From Clostridioides difficile (GTDB taxonomy: Bacteria > Bacillota > Clostridia > Peptostreptococcales > Peptostreptococcaceae): DNA of 44,713 nucleotides. Every line of letters starts with the position of its first letter. Positions within the stretch are counted from its first letter, which is position 1. Location: the NCBI RefSeq assembly GCF_900243075.1, contig NZ_OEZH01000174.1, positions 1-44,713 of the forward strand. The letters run 5' to 3'. The position numbers and the translations under genes are program-made. This document shows positions 29,546 to 38,689 of this stretch, in pieces. The notes below the pieces were generated by a model, which searched no databases, had not been told where the DNA came from, and saw only the letters and a list, made by a program, of their open reading frames with translations.

Positions 29546-31282
29546 ATGACTAATTTTAATAATAAAAATTTATTTAGGTTTTTGAAGTTAATAATAAAAC
29601 AAAATAAAACAAAATTAATAGTAGCATTTATTGTTACATTTGTAATTTCTATACTAGATCTTTCAATGCCTCAGATAACAAGGATGATTATAGATGATGG
29701 AATAGAGTATGGTAATATAGAAATACTAATTAAATTAGTTATTATATATATATTAGTCACAATATTTTCCTCAATTTTTGAGATTTTATTAGCATATTTA
29801 TATTCTTCAATTAAAAATAAAGCAACAGTTAATTTAAAGGTTAAGTTATTAAATCATATTTCTAAATTATCTGGTAGGTATTACTCAAATATCAAAACAG
29901 GAAATATTTTATCTGTGATTAATACTGATATGTATATGTTAGAAAACTTTAGTGCAGAACTTATATTTACAATGTTAGTAAATATATTTACTGCAATTAT
30001 ATCATTGTATTTCTTAGTGAAAATACAAACAGATTTATTTTTGGTTGTATGTATATTACAAATTATATTAACTATTTTACAGGGAAAAATTACAAAAGTA
30101 ATAACCCTTAAAACTAGTGAAATAAGAAATGATGGTGGAAATTTATCAAATTTAATACAAGAATACATTTCTAATATTATGAATATTATAGTATCTAAGT
30201 CGAGAATGAAATTTTTTTCTTCTTATTTAAATAAAGAAAGAAATCTAATTCATAAATTTCTGAAACTAGATATAATTATTTCGGGAAATTTTGCAATATC
30301 AGGTATTATAACTGGTTTTATCACTATATCAATATTTGGATATGGTGGTTACAAAATAATAAAAGGAAATATGACACTAGGAGAACTATTAGCATTTCAA
30401 ATGTATAGTGGAATGTTAATAGGGCCATGTGTATCTATAGTGAGAGCGAATACTAGGATTGGGCAGGCGAAAGCTTCTATTAATAGAGTCTATTCAATCC
30501 TAGATGAAAAAGTAGATATAAAAGTGAATAATTTAGGATACAGACTGGTCAAAAATGATTGTAATATTATAGAATTTAAAAATGTATATTTTAAATATGA
30601 CAAAGATGGTAAATATATATTAAATGATATGAATTTGAAATTTGAAAAAGGAAAAATAAGTGCAATTGTAGGAGGAAGCGGTTGTGGTAAATCTACAATA
30701 GTTAATTTAATATATCGTTTTTGGGATATTAACGATGGATTAATATTATTTGACAAATTTAAAATTGATGAAATTAACTTGAAATCCCTCAGAAATAGTA
30801 TTAATATAGTTACGCAAGATGTACTAATATTTGATGATACCATAAAAAATAATATTATATTAAATTATAAAATTAATGATAATGAGCTAAATGAAATAAT
30901 CCATAAGGTAGGCTTAAATGATTTTATTGATAGTTTAAATTATGGATTAGAAACTATAGTTGGTGAAAGAGGAACTAAAATATCAGGAGGACAAAAGCAA
31001 CGGATTGCTCTAGCTAGAGCAATAATTAGTGATAGAGATATATTAATTTTTGATGAAGCAACTTCAGCTTTAGATAACATATCACAAGAGAAAATTTTAA
31101 AAAATATTAGTTTCTATTTAAAAAATAAAATTGTAATAATTATAGCGCATAGGCTTTCAACTATAAAGGAAGCAGATATAATATATGTAATAGAAAATGG
31201 CAGGGTTATTGAATCAGGAAATGATGATATACTATCATCTAAGAATGGTTTATACAAAACATTGATTTCAGCGATAAATTAA
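29546..31282 (+). CDS. ABC exporter, fused permease and ATPase
   Basis: A 578-residue half-transporter of the MsbA/LanT-like exporter class. Six membrane helices in residues about 20-310 are followed by an ATPase domain with Walker A GGSGCGKST (376-384), signature ISGGQKQR (about 479-486), Walker B ILIFDEATSALD and H-loop IAHRLST. It lacks the N-terminal C39 peptidase domain of bacteriocin exporters, which fits a system where a separate protease (the subtilase before it) removes a leader. It ends the unit and is followed by a strong terminator. Probable substrate is a peptide, but no precursor gene is seen nearby. Confidence 0.88.
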   Translation: MTNFNNKNLFRFLKLIIKQNKTKLIVAFIVTFVISILDLSMPQITRMIIDDGIEYGNIEILIKLVIIYILVTIFSSIFEILLAYLYSSIKNKATVNLKVKLLNHISKLSGRYYSNIKTGNILSVINTDMYMLENFSAELIFTMLVNIFTAIISLYFLVKIQTDLFLVVCILQIILTILQGKITKVITLKTSEIRNDGGNLSNLIQEYISNIMNIIVSKSRMKFFSSYLNKERNLIHKFLKLDIIISGNFAISGIITGFITISIFGYGGYKIIKGNMTLGELLAFQMYSGMLIGPCVSIVRANTRIGQAKASINRVYSILDEKVDIKVNNLGYRLVKNDCNIIEFKNVYFKYDKDGKYILNDMNLKFEKGKISAIVGGSGCGKSTIVNLIYRFWDINDGLILFDKFKIDEINLKSLRNSINIVTQDVLIFDDTIKNNIILNYKINDNELNEIIHKVGLNDFIDSLNYGLETIVGERGTKISGGQKQRIALARAIISDRDILIFDEATSALDNISQEKILKNISFYLKNKIVIIIAHRLSTIKEADIIYVIENGRVIESGNDDILSSKNGLYKTLISAIN

Positions 31283-31294
31283 ATATATATTCTA

Positions 31295-31348
31295 AAAACA
31301 AATAAACTACTAATTAAATTCTATGACATAGTAGTTTATTTGTTTTTT
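31295..31348 (+). terminator. Strong intrinsic terminator, usable in both directions
   Basis: A perfect 18-bp stem, AAAACAAATAAACTACTA (31295-31312) with TAGTAGTTTATTTGTTTT (31329-31346), followed by T. It lies 12 nt after the ABC exporter stop. Its right arm also contains the stop codon of a gene remnant on the opposite strand. Confidence 0.88.
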
Positions 31349-31530
31349 AAAGGAAATATTAAATTCAATTTATTTGCAGCTTCAACTTTCTTATCTACTA
31401 TAATATAGTTATAACTATCTATAGTAATATTAAGGTCAGAGGGTTTAAGTAAAGGTTGTACTATTTTAGATGTAATATCAACTCTAAATAAGTATATAAC
31501 ATATAAAATATATTTTGCTATGAAAAAAAA
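31336..31530 (-). pseudogene. C-terminal remnant of an unrecognised protein
   Basis: On the reverse strand the frame is open from 31530 to a TAA at 31336 and reads about 64 residues, ending SYNYIIVDKKVEAANKLNL then IFPLKNK. The composition looks like real protein, but there is no ATG, GTG or TTG near its beginning. It is probably the surviving 3' end of a deleted gene whose terminator is the hairpin at 31295. I do not recognise the family. Confidence 0.45.
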
Positions 31531-31545
31531 TTACACTAAAGTATA

Positions 31546-31574
31546 TTGACATTGAAAATATTTTGAGTTAATAT
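31546..31574 (+). promoter_or_regulatory. Sigma-A promoter upstream of anmK
   Basis: TTGACA (31546-31551), 17 nt, TAATAT (31569-31574). It lies about 190 nt before anmK, with a terminator hairpin in between. Confidence 0.7.
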
Positions 31575-31694
31575 TTAACTAGGACAAAAAACATAATAAA
31601 ATTAATTTCAATGTATTTTATGGAAGTGAATTTTTATAGCTAAAATTACATAAAAAATAAATGCTAAGTAATTTGATATCTTTTTAAAATATAC

Positions 31695-31723
31695 ACCTTG
31701 TGCAATAATGTACAAGGTATTTT
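31695..31723 (+). terminator. Terminator hairpin in the anmK leader
   Basis: ACCTTGT (31695-31701) pairs with ACAAGGT (31712-31718), followed by ATTTTT. It stands between the promoter at 31546 and the anmK start, so it is either an attenuator in the leader or the end of a short RNA of about 140 nt. Confidence 0.65.
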
Positions 31724-31761
31724 TAGTATGAAATAACTATAAACTTAAAAGGATGATAACT

Positions 31762-32913
31762 ATGTATAGTGTAGGTTTAATGTCAGGAACTTCCTTAGAT
31801 GGAGTTGATGCAGTACTAGCTGAAATTAGTGGGAATGGTAGAAATACTAAAGTTAAGCAAATAGAATTTATAACTCTAGAAATTCCTAAAGATATAAAAG
31901 ACGAAATAAGAAAGTGCTGTATAGAAGAGGAATCGAGTGTTGATTTAATCTGTAGCTTAAATTTTAAGCTTGGATATTTATTTAGTAAAGCTGTAAAATC
32001 AGTGTGTCATAAAGCAAACTTTCATATAGCAAATTTGGATTTTATCGCATCTCATGGTCAAACAATCTTTCATATACCAAGAAGTTATAATAATTTTGTA
32101 TCTTCAACGCTTCAAATAGGTGAACCAGCAGTTATAGCATATGAAACAAATACAAAGGTAATATCTAATTTTAGAGTAATGGATATAGCAGCAGGTGGAG
32201 AAGGTGCTCCATTAGTACCATATAGTGAATTTTTATTATATAGTGATAACAATAAAAATTTAGCACTTCAAAATATTGGTGGAATAGGAAATATTACTAT
32301 AATACCTAAATCATGTAACATAGATGATGTATTTGCATTTGATACAGGACCAGGAAATATGATAATAGATGGAGTATGTCAAAGATTATTTAATAGAAAG
32401 TATGATAAAAATGGATACTTTGCATCAAAAGGTAAAATTAATGAAGAAATGTTAAAAGATTTGATGAGTCATAAGTATCTTAGTCAAGCGCCACCTAAAA
32501 GCACTGGAAGAGAGGCATTTGGACAAGTCTATTTGGATAATATGCTTAACAAATATAAACATGTAGATAAATATGATTTGATAGCAACGGTAACTATGTT
32601 TACGGCAAAAGCTATATATTATAATTATAAAAACTTCATACTTCCAAAGGTTAATGTAGATACTTTATTAATTGGAGGTGGAGGAGCTCATAATCTAACT
32701 TTAATAGGATATATAAAAGAGTTATTATTAGAGGTTGAAGTATTAACTCAAGATGAATATGGGTATTCTTCTGATGCAAAGGAGGCTTTGGCATTTGTAA
32801 TCTTGGGCAATGAAACATTAAATAATTCTTTTTCTAATGTAATATCTGCAACAGGGGCTAAAAATAAAGTTATTTTAGGGAATATAACACCTAAACCTTT
32901 TGGAGGTAAATGA
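31762..32913 (+). CDS. anmK: Anhydro-N-acetylmuramic acid kinase
   Basis: Opens and phosphorylates 1,6-anhydro-MurNAc to MurNAc 6-phosphate during cell-wall recycling. It has 383 residues, the usual length. The start YSVGLMSGTSLDGVDAVLAE is the family signature; IASHGQTIFH, NIGGIGNIT, DTGPGNMIID and LLIGGGGAHN follow in the expected order. ATG 31762 is 9 nt after AAAAGG; the ATG at 31753 touches that site. It opens the MurNAc recycling region; its product is the substrate of MurQ encoded downstream. Anhydro-muropeptides are less common in Gram-positives, so its presence with MupG is informative. Confidence 0.95.
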   Translation: MYSVGLMSGTSLDGVDAVLAEISGNGRNTKVKQIEFITLEIPKDIKDEIRKCCIEEESSVDLICSLNFKLGYLFSKAVKSVCHKANFHIANLDFIASHGQTIFHIPRSYNNFVSSTLQIGEPAVIAYETNTKVISNFRVMDIAAGGEGAPLVPYSEFLLYSDNNKNLALQNIGGIGNITIIPKSCNIDDVFAFDTGPGNMIIDGVCQRLFNRKYDKNGYFASKGKINEEMLKDLMSHKYLSQAPPKSTGREAFGQVYLDNMLNKYKHVDKYDLIATVTMFTAKAIYYNYKNFILPKVNVDTLLIGGGGAHNLTLIGYIKELLLEVEVLTQDEYGYSSDAKEALAFVILGNETLNNSFSNVISATGAKNKVILGNITPKPFGGK

Positions 32914-32914
32914 C

Positions 32915-33313
32915 ATGTCTAATAATAAAAAAAAGAAAAGAAAGAAAAATAATAATTATAAAAATGCAAAAAGTACAAAAAGTAATAAAAATACTAAGAA
33001 ACAAATGGAGAAAAATCAAAGAACAGATTATAATATTCCAACTATAAGTTTTAAAAGTGGATTAATACTAATAGTTTCATCTCTAGTAAGTACTGTAGTT
33101 TTTCCTTTGTTATTATCTATATTTGGAATAGATAATAGATTTGGAGTTGTTATAGGAAATTCATTAATTACATCTTTTGCAGTTGCATATACAAGATACT
33201 TTGTTGAAACTAAGAGAGGTTTTTCTTTGGGATTTTTTAGACTGTATATTTTATTTGCTTTATCATTTGCAATAATAGGTTACTTCTGGATATATAAAGG
33301 AATACATATTTAA
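32915..33313 (+). CDS. Small membrane protein with lysine/asparagine-rich N-terminus
   Basis: A 132-residue protein not recognised. The first 45 residues are extremely rich in Lys and Asn (SNNKKKKRKKNNNYKNAK) and probably disordered. Three hydrophobic segments follow (about 55-75, 80-98 and 108-130). ATG 32915 follows GGAGGT that lies inside the end of anmK, so the two are coupled. A terminator follows, which separates the pair from the PTS genes. Confidence 0.7.
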   Translation: MSNNKKKKRKKNNNYKNAKSTKSNKNTKKQMEKNQRTDYNIPTISFKSGLILIVSSLVSTVVFPLLLSIFGIDNRFGVVIGNSLITSFAVAYTRYFVETKRGFSLGFFRLYILFALSFAIIGYFWIYKGIHI

Positions 33314-33323
33314 AAAAGTATTG

Positions 33324-33365
33324 AGACTATTTTATGTTAATAATAAGGTAGTCTTTTTTCTTTTT
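33324..33365 (+). terminator. Intrinsic terminator after the anmK pair
   Basis: AGACTATTTTAT (33324-33335) pairs with ATAAGGTAGTCT (33343-33354) with two G-U pairs, followed by a T-rich tract to 33365. Confidence 0.8.
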
Positions 33366-33529
33366 TAAGAAAAGATATGAGTATTTTAAGTAGTGTGTAA
33401 TTTTAGCCAAAAGAATGATTAGGTAAATAAAGCAATTAAAGCAAGATATAAATGCATGAAATAAAATTACAATTAAAAATGTAAAATATGAAAAATATAT
33501 ACAAACGTATTCCTGTAATCAAAAATACA

Positions 33530-33538
33530 TGCTATAAT
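33530..33538 (+). promoter_or_regulatory. Extended -10 promoter of the PTS IIB/IIC genes
   Basis: TGCTATAAT is a consensus extended -10 element 37 nt before the IIB start. The expected -35 position reads TTCCTG, a weak match. Confidence 0.65.
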
Positions 33539-33574
33539 GATTGAAAAGAAATAAAAAAACAAGGGGGAATAAAT

Positions 33575-33883
33575 ATGAGAGTATTATTTGTTTGTTCATC
33601 AGGGATGTCAAGTGCTATAGCAGTTAATGCATTACAAAAAGAAGGAGCAAAAAATGGAATAGATATAGATGTTTTAGCTGTTGGGACTCAAGAGTTTGAG
33701 GATGAAGTTAAAAATGGATGGGATATTGCTATGGTAGCTCCACAAGTCAGACATAGATTTGACTATTTAAAAGGTTTTGCTGATGAAGTTGGTGTACCGT
33801 GTGCATTAATACAAGCACAAGCTTATAGTCCATTAGGAGGACCAAAGTTACTAAAACAAGTTCAAGAGCTGTTGAGTGAATAG
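33575..33883 (+). CDS. PTS lactose/cellobiose-family IIB component
   Basis: A 102-residue cytoplasmic IIB protein. The phosphocysteine is Cys7 in the P-loop VLFVCSSGMSSAI, and VAPQVRHRFDYLK is also typical of cellobiose-class IIB. It accepts phosphate from a IIA protein that is not encoded in this window. It lies upstream of the matching IIC and of MurNAc recycling genes, so the likely cargo is a MurNAc-containing sugar such as the GlcNAc-MurNAc disaccharide. Confidence 0.92.
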   Translation: MRVLFVCSSGMSSAIAVNALQKEGAKNGIDIDVLAVGTQEFEDEVKNGWDIAMVAPQVRHRFDYLKGFADEVGVPCALIQAQAYSPLGGPKLLKQVQELLSE

Positions 33884-33972
33884 CAGTTGCAGTAGTTGTT
33901 AAGTTAGAAGAAAGTTAATTTTACAAAAATTTTAATTATAATAAAAATAAATATTAATTAAGGAGAGAAAAG

Positions 33973-35319
33973 ATGCTAGATAAATTTACAGAATTTTTAG
34001 ACACTAAATTATCAACTTCTATGGCTAGATTGGCAGAACAACGTCACTTAAGAGCTGTAAGAGATGGAATCGTAGCTTCATTACCACTTATAATAGTTGG
34101 GTCATTTTTCTTGATATTAGCATTTCCTCCATTACCAGATTCATGGGGGATAACTCAGTATCTAAAGGAAAATGCAGTTACAATATTACTACCATATAGA
34201 ATGACATTTTTTATTATATCAGTATATTCTACATTTGGCATAGGTTATAGTTTGGCAAAGTCATATAAGTTAGATGGATTGACAGGAGGTTTATTAGCTA
34301 CAGCTACATTCCTTTTGACAATAGTTCCTACTGCAATAGAGGGTCTCACACCTGATTTATTAAAGATAGTTGAAAAGAGTCCAGAACTTTTAGCTTGGTA
34401 TAATTCAATTCCTCAAGGATGGCAAATGCCAATGGCTAATCTTGGTGGAGGTTCAATGTTTGTTGCTATTGTAACGTCTATAATAGGTGTTGAGATTTAT
34501 AGATTTACTGACAAATCTAAGTTCAAGATAACCATGCCAGAAGCAGTTCCAGCATCAGTCACAAGGTCTTTTGAAGCTCTGACACCAGCTGCATTAATAA
34601 TAATCTTAATGGCTATTGTTACTTATTTCCTAGGCTTTGATTGGCATGGTTTCATAGCTAAATTAGTAACTCCATTAGTTTCAGCCACTGACACATTACC
34701 ATCAGTAATTATACTAATATTTTTAATAACGTTTTTTTGGTCATTTGGAATACATGGTGTATCAATAATAGGTTCATTAGCAAGACCTTTATGGATACAA
34801 TTATTAGATGCTAATACAGCTTCATATGCTGCAGGTCAAGCAGTTCCAGGTATTGCTGCTGAACCATTCTTTCAATGGTTTATATGGATTGGAGGTTCTG
34901 GAGCTACAATAGGCTTAGCTCTACTTCTTGCATTTAGAGCAAAATCAGCTTATGGAAAATCTTTAGGAAAAGCAACTGTAATACCAGCAATATTCAATAT
35001 AAATGAACCAATAATATTCGGAGCTCCAATAGTATTAAATCCAATATTAATAATACCATTTGTTGTAGCACCAATAGTAATGGGTACAATTTCATGGTTT
35101 GCGATGAGTGCTAATTTAGTGTCTAGAGTAGTAGTTACTGCCCCTTGGACATTACCAGGTCCAGTAGGGGCATACTTAGCCACTGGTGGGGATTGGAGAG
35201 CTTCAGTTCTTAATTTATTGTGTATAGCTATATCAATAATAATATACTATCCATTTGTTAAGATGTACGATAAGAGGTTACTTCAGGAAGAAAAAGTTGG
35301 AGAGCAAGAAGCTTATTAA
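33973..35319 (+). CDS. PTS lactose/cellobiose-family IIC component
   Basis: A 448-residue membrane permease of the lactose/N,N'-diacetylchitobiose class with about ten helices. Typical parts are LRAVRDGIVASLPLIIVGSFF near the N-terminus, FFWSFGIHGVSIIGSLARP in the middle and the sugar-binding FNINEPIIFGAPIVLNP loop. AAGGAGAG precedes the ATG. Family members carry disaccharides, which agrees with the downstream MupG enzyme acting on a phosphorylated disaccharide. Confidence 0.92.
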   Translation: MLDKFTEFLDTKLSTSMARLAEQRHLRAVRDGIVASLPLIIVGSFFLILAFPPLPDSWGITQYLKENAVTILLPYRMTFFIISVYSTFGIGYSLAKSYKLDGLTGGLLATATFLLTIVPTAIEGLTPDLLKIVEKSPELLAWYNSIPQGWQMPMANLGGGSMFVAIVTSIIGVEIYRFTDKSKFKITMPEAVPASVTRSFEALTPAALIIILMAIVTYFLGFDWHGFIAKLVTPLVSATDTLPSVIILIFLITFFWSFGIHGVSIIGSLARPLWIQLLDANTASYAAGQAVPGIAAEPFFQWFIWIGGSGATIGLALLLAFRAKSAYGKSLGKATVIPAIFNINEPIIFGAPIVLNPILIIPFVVAPIVMGTISWFAMSANLVSRVVVTAPWTLPGPVGAYLATGGDWRASVLNLLCIAISIIIYYPFVKMYDKRLLQEEKVGEQEAY

Positions 35320-35422
35320 TTAGAAACTATATTAAGAATTAGAAACTTTATTAAATTAGTATAAATTTTAAAGTATAACAATTTTGAAATAAGTAACAAG
35401 GATATTTTGGTGATTATTTATG

Positions 35423-35452
35423 AAAAAAGAAAAGGTAAACTTTTCTTTTTTT
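35423..35452 (+). terminator. Intrinsic terminator after the PTS IIC gene
   Basis: Perfect 12-bp stem AAAAAAGAAAAG (35423-35434) / CTTTTCTTTTTT (35440-35451) with a GTAAA loop. It separates the PTS pair from mupG. Confidence 0.75.
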
Positions 35453-35464
35453 GTAAATATATAT

Positions 35465-35499
35465 GAAACTTTTTTTCGCTGAATTTTGAAAAAAGTTTC
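35465..35499 (+). promoter_or_regulatory. Inverted repeat upstream of mupG, candidate MurR site
   Basis: GAAACTTTTTT (35465-35475) and AAAAAAGTTTC (35489-35499) form a perfect 11-bp inverted repeat about 50 nt before mupG, just after the terminator. RpiR/MurR proteins bind inverted repeats, and MurR is the last gene of this unit. It could also fold as a second hairpin. Confidence 0.45.
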
Positions 35500-35551
35500 G
35501 TGTAATTCAAAATAAATTTAAACACATATAGGATATAAGGAGATGACACAG

Positions 35552-36649
35552 ATGGGAAGATTAGGAATATCAATTTATCCAGAAAAGACAACCTCTAAGG
35601 AAATATATGATTATATAGATAAAGCTGCTGAAAATGGATTTACACGCATGTTTTCATGTTTACTATCAGTTAAAGATACTAAAGAAAATATAATTAAAAA
35701 ATTTAAAAGTATAAATGAATACGCTAAGCTTAAAGGTTTTGAAGTAATACTTGATGTAAATCCTAGAGTATTTGGTGAATTAGAAATAAGTTACAAAGAT
35801 TTGAATTTTTTTAAAAGGACGAAGGCAGATGGAATAAGGCTTGATATGGGATTTACGGGTTCTGAAGAGGCATTAATGACTTTTAATCCTCAGAATCTTA
35901 AAATAGAAATCAATATGAGTAACAATACTCATTATATAGATACAATAATGGATTACCAACCAAATAAAGAAAATTTAATAGGATGCCATAACTTTTATCC
36001 ACACAGATATAGTGGATTAAATTTAGAACACTTTATAAAATGTACAGAAAGATTCAATAAGTATGGATTAAGAACAGCAGTTTTTGTAACAAGTCAAAAT
36101 GAAAATACATTTGGACCATGGTCTGTAACTGATGGACTTCCAACAATTGAGATGCACAGAAGTCTACCTATAGATGTTCAAGTAAAGCATATAATAGCTA
36201 TGAATAATATAAACGATATAATAATATCAAATTGTTATCCAACATATGAGGAGCTTAATGTATTAGGTTCTATGAGAAAAGATATGGTTACATTTGATGT
36301 AATAATGGAGGAAAATATACAAGAAATTGAGAAAAAGATACTCTTTGAAGAAATACATTTTAATAGAGGGGACATATCTGACAATATGATAAGGTCTACT
36401 CAATCTCGAGTTAAATATAAAGGATATAAATTTGAATTATTCAATGCTCCTAAAATGATAAAAAGAGGAGATATAGTAATTGAAAGTAGTGAATATGGAC
36501 ACTATGCAGGGGAGTTACAAATAGCTTTGACTGATATGAAAAACAGTGGTAAATCGAATGTAGTAGGATGTATAAGAAAAGAAGAATTATTTATATTGGA
36601 TTATATTAAACCATGGCAAAAGTTTAGTTTTAAGCCTTCAACAAAATAA
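35552..36649 (+). CDS. mupG: 6-phospho-N-acetylmuramidase MupG (DUF871)
   Basis: A 365-residue cytoplasmic protein of the DUF871 family. In Staphylococcus aureus, MupG of this family splits MurNAc 6-phosphate-GlcNAc into MurNAc 6-phosphate and GlcNAc. The N-terminal barrel begins GRLGISIYPEKTTSKE with GFTRMFSCLLS and GIRLDMGFTG; the C-terminal small domain starts near residue 265 (HFNRGDISDNMIRSTQSRVKYKG). ATG 35552 has AAGGAG at good distance; ATG 35543 is too close to it. Followed by murQ, whose substrate it makes. Confidence 0.9.
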   Translation: MGRLGISIYPEKTTSKEIYDYIDKAAENGFTRMFSCLLSVKDTKENIIKKFKSINEYAKLKGFEVILDVNPRVFGELEISYKDLNFFKRTKADGIRLDMGFTGSEEALMTFNPQNLKIEINMSNNTHYIDTIMDYQPNKENLIGCHNFYPHRYSGLNLEHFIKCTERFNKYGLRTAVFVTSQNENTFGPWSVTDGLPTIEMHRSLPIDVQVKHIIAMNNINDIIISNCYPTYEELNVLGSMRKDMVTFDVIMEENIQEIEKKILFEEIHFNRGDISDNMIRSTQSRVKYKGYKFELFNAPKMIKRGDIVIESSEYGHYAGELQIALTDMKNSGKSNVVGCIRKEELFILDYIKPWQKFSFKPSTK

Positions 36650-36728
36650 TTTATTATTGAGATATAATTATGAAGACTAAAATTAAAATGTGTTTAAAAA
36701 TTTAATATTAAGAAAATGAGGAAATGAT

Positions 36729-37643
36729 ATGTTAATAAAAACTTTGGAAAACCTAGTTACAGAAGGTAGAAATAAGAATACATTACAAATAGATAAAGAA
36801 GATACATTAGGCATAATAGAATTAATAAATAACGAAGATAAAACTGTAGCCTATGCTGTTGAAGAACAAAAAGAAAGTATAGCAAAAGCTGTTAATATAA
36901 TAGTAGATAGAATGAAACAAGGAGGTAGATTATTCTATATAGGAGCAGGTACTAGTGGGAGAATAGGAATACTAGATGCCACAGAATGTCCTCCAACTTA
37001 CGGAGTTGATTTTGAGCTTGTCCAAGCTATAATAGCTGGTGGAAATCAAGCGATATTTAAAGCAGTAGAAGGTGCTGAAGATGATAAAGAACTTGGAAGG
37101 CAAGATATAATAGACAGAGGAGTTACATCTAAGGATGTTATATGTGGTATAGCTGCATCAGGAAGGACTCCTTATGTGATAGGAGCTATGGAGTATGCTA
37201 AGGAATTAGGGTGTGCAGTACTATCAATAACTATGAATCCAAATAGTGAAATGAGTAAAAAAGCAGATTTACCAATAAGCATTATAGTAGGTGCAGAAGT
37301 AATAATGGGTTCAACTAGAATGAAAAGTGGCACAGCTCAAAAAATGGTATGTAATATGTTGACAACAGCTTCTATGGTTAAGATGGGGAAAGTATATTCA
37401 AACTTAATGGTAGATGTTAAGACATCAAATGAAAAGTTGGTTGAAAGAGCAAAAAGAATAATAATGATAGCTACAAGTGTAGAATATGATGTTGCAGAAA
37501 AGTTCTTAGAAGAAGCAGATAATAGTGTCAAATTAGCTATATTTATGATAAAAAGTGGTCTAGATAAGGATAGTGCAAAAAATATACTCGATAGACAAGA
37601 AGGTTATATAAGTGAAGCTTTAAAATCAATAGAAATATTGTAA
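36729..37643 (+). CDS. murQ: N-acetylmuramic acid 6-phosphate etherase
   Basis: Removes the lactyl ether from MurNAc 6-phosphate to give GlcNAc 6-phosphate and D-lactate. It has 304 residues with a SIS domain: [24 protein letters not shown] carries the catalytic Glu86, and [15 protein letters not shown] and [19 protein letters not shown] are family signatures. GAGGAAA precedes the ATG. It joins the AnmK and PTS/MupG routes, because both deliver MurNAc 6-phosphate. Confidence 0.97.
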   Translation: MLIKTLENLVTEGRNKNTLQIDKEDTLGIIELINNEDKTVAYAVEEQKESIAKAVNIIVDRMKQGGRLFYIGAGTSGRIGILDATECPPTYGVDFELVQAIIAGGNQAIFKAVEGAEDDKELGRQDIIDRGVTSKDVICGIAASGRTPYVIGAMEYAKELGCAVLSITMNPNSEMSKKADLPISIIVGAEVIMGSTRMKSGTAQKMVCNMLTTASMVKMGKVYSNLMVDVKTSNEKLVERAKRIIMIATSVEYDVAEKFLEEADNSVKLAIFMIKSGLDKDSAKNILDRQEGYISEALKSIEIL

Positions 37644-37664
37644 AATAAATAATAATACTGATAA

Positions 37665-37723
37665 CCTTTCAATATTAAAAGTATGGTATTGGGAGGCTAT
37701 TTTTAAGTATTAAATATTGAAGG
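37665..37723 (+). promoter_or_regulatory. Inverted repeat between murQ and murK
   Basis: CCTTTCAATATT (37665-37676) and AATATTGAAGG (37713-37723) pair over 11 bp with one bulged T and a 36-nt loop. The 109-nt gap between the genes holds nothing else. It may be an mRNA processing or stabilising structure. Confidence 0.35.
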
Positions 37724-37752
37724 ATTTATTAAAAATATTGTAGGGGGATAGT

Positions 37753-38673
37753 ATGTATTTTTTAGGTGTAGATGGCGGAGGAACTAAAACAACATTTACA
37801 TTAGTAGATGAAGAATTAAATATAGTGGGAAATATAACAAAAGGAACTTGTCATTATAATCAAATAGGATTTGATAATCTAACAAAATTATTAATAACTG
37901 GGTTGGAAGAAGTTTGTAAAGATGCTAAGATAAATGTAGAAGAAATAACGTATGCATTTGTTGGACTTGCTGGATATGGAAAAATAAAAGAAGTGTTATA
38001 TGCATTAGAAGTAGCAACAAAAAATGCATATAGTCATATAAATTATACTTTAGGCAATGATGTAGAAATAGCATTAGCAGGTTCTTTAAATGGAGAAAAA
38101 GGTATAAATATAATTGCAGGTACTGGTTCAATAGCACAGGCTTTAGATAAAGATGGGAATCTTCACAGATGTGGAGGATGGGGCTATGTATTAGGAGATG
38201 AAGGGTCAGCGTATTATATAGGAATGGCTACTCTAAAAATGTTCACAATGCAGTCTGATGGAAGGTGTTTAAAAACAAAATTATACGATTTAATAAAAAG
38301 ACATCTTGATATAGGGAATGATTATGACATAATAAAATATGTAAATGATGAAATAAAAGGAGATAGAATAGAAATAGCAAAGTTTGCTACTATATGTTTA
38401 AAAGCAGTTATTGAAGGTGATAATACTGCTAGTAAAATATTTGATGATGCAGCTTATGAACTAAGTAGGCTTATAATGGGATTAGAGCATCATTTTGAAC
38501 AAGGTACAAAGATAAAGGTATCTTATTCAGGTGGAGTATTTAATTCAGGAGATTTGATATTAGAACCACTTAAAAAATATCTGAATAAAGCGAGATTTGA
38601 TATAGTGAGACCAGTGTTGACTCCAGATTTAGGAGCATGTTTACTTGCTAAGAAGAAATATTATAGTAAATAG
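37753..38673 (+). CDS. murK: BadF/BcrA-family amino-sugar kinase (MurK-like)
   Basis: A 306-residue sugar kinase of the ASKHA superfamily: YFLGVDGGGTKTTFTLVDE is the phosphate-binding motif, IAGTGSIAQALDKDGNLHRCGGWGYVLGDEGSAYYIG the middle signature, and SYSGGVFNSGDLI the adenosine motif. Clostridial MurK phosphorylates MurNAc and GlcNAc to their 6-phosphates. Here it can rescue the GlcNAc freed by MupG. GGGGGA precedes the ATG. Specificity for MurNAc versus GlcNAc is inferred from context. Confidence 0.88.
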   Translation: MYFLGVDGGGTKTTFTLVDEELNIVGNITKGTCHYNQIGFDNLTKLLITGLEEVCKDAKINVEEITYAFVGLAGYGKIKEVLYALEVATKNAYSHINYTLGNDVEIALAGSLNGEKGINIIAGTGSIAQALDKDGNLHRCGGWGYVLGDEGSAYYIGMATLKMFTMQSDGRCLKTKLYDLIKRHLDIGNDYDIIKYVNDEIKGDRIEIAKFATICLKAVIEGDNTASKIFDDAAYELSRLIMGLEHHFEQGTKIKVSYSGGVFNSGDLILEPLKKYLNKARFDIVRPVLTPDLGACLLAKKKYYSK

Positions 38674-38689
38674 GTAGAGGTGGTGGAGT

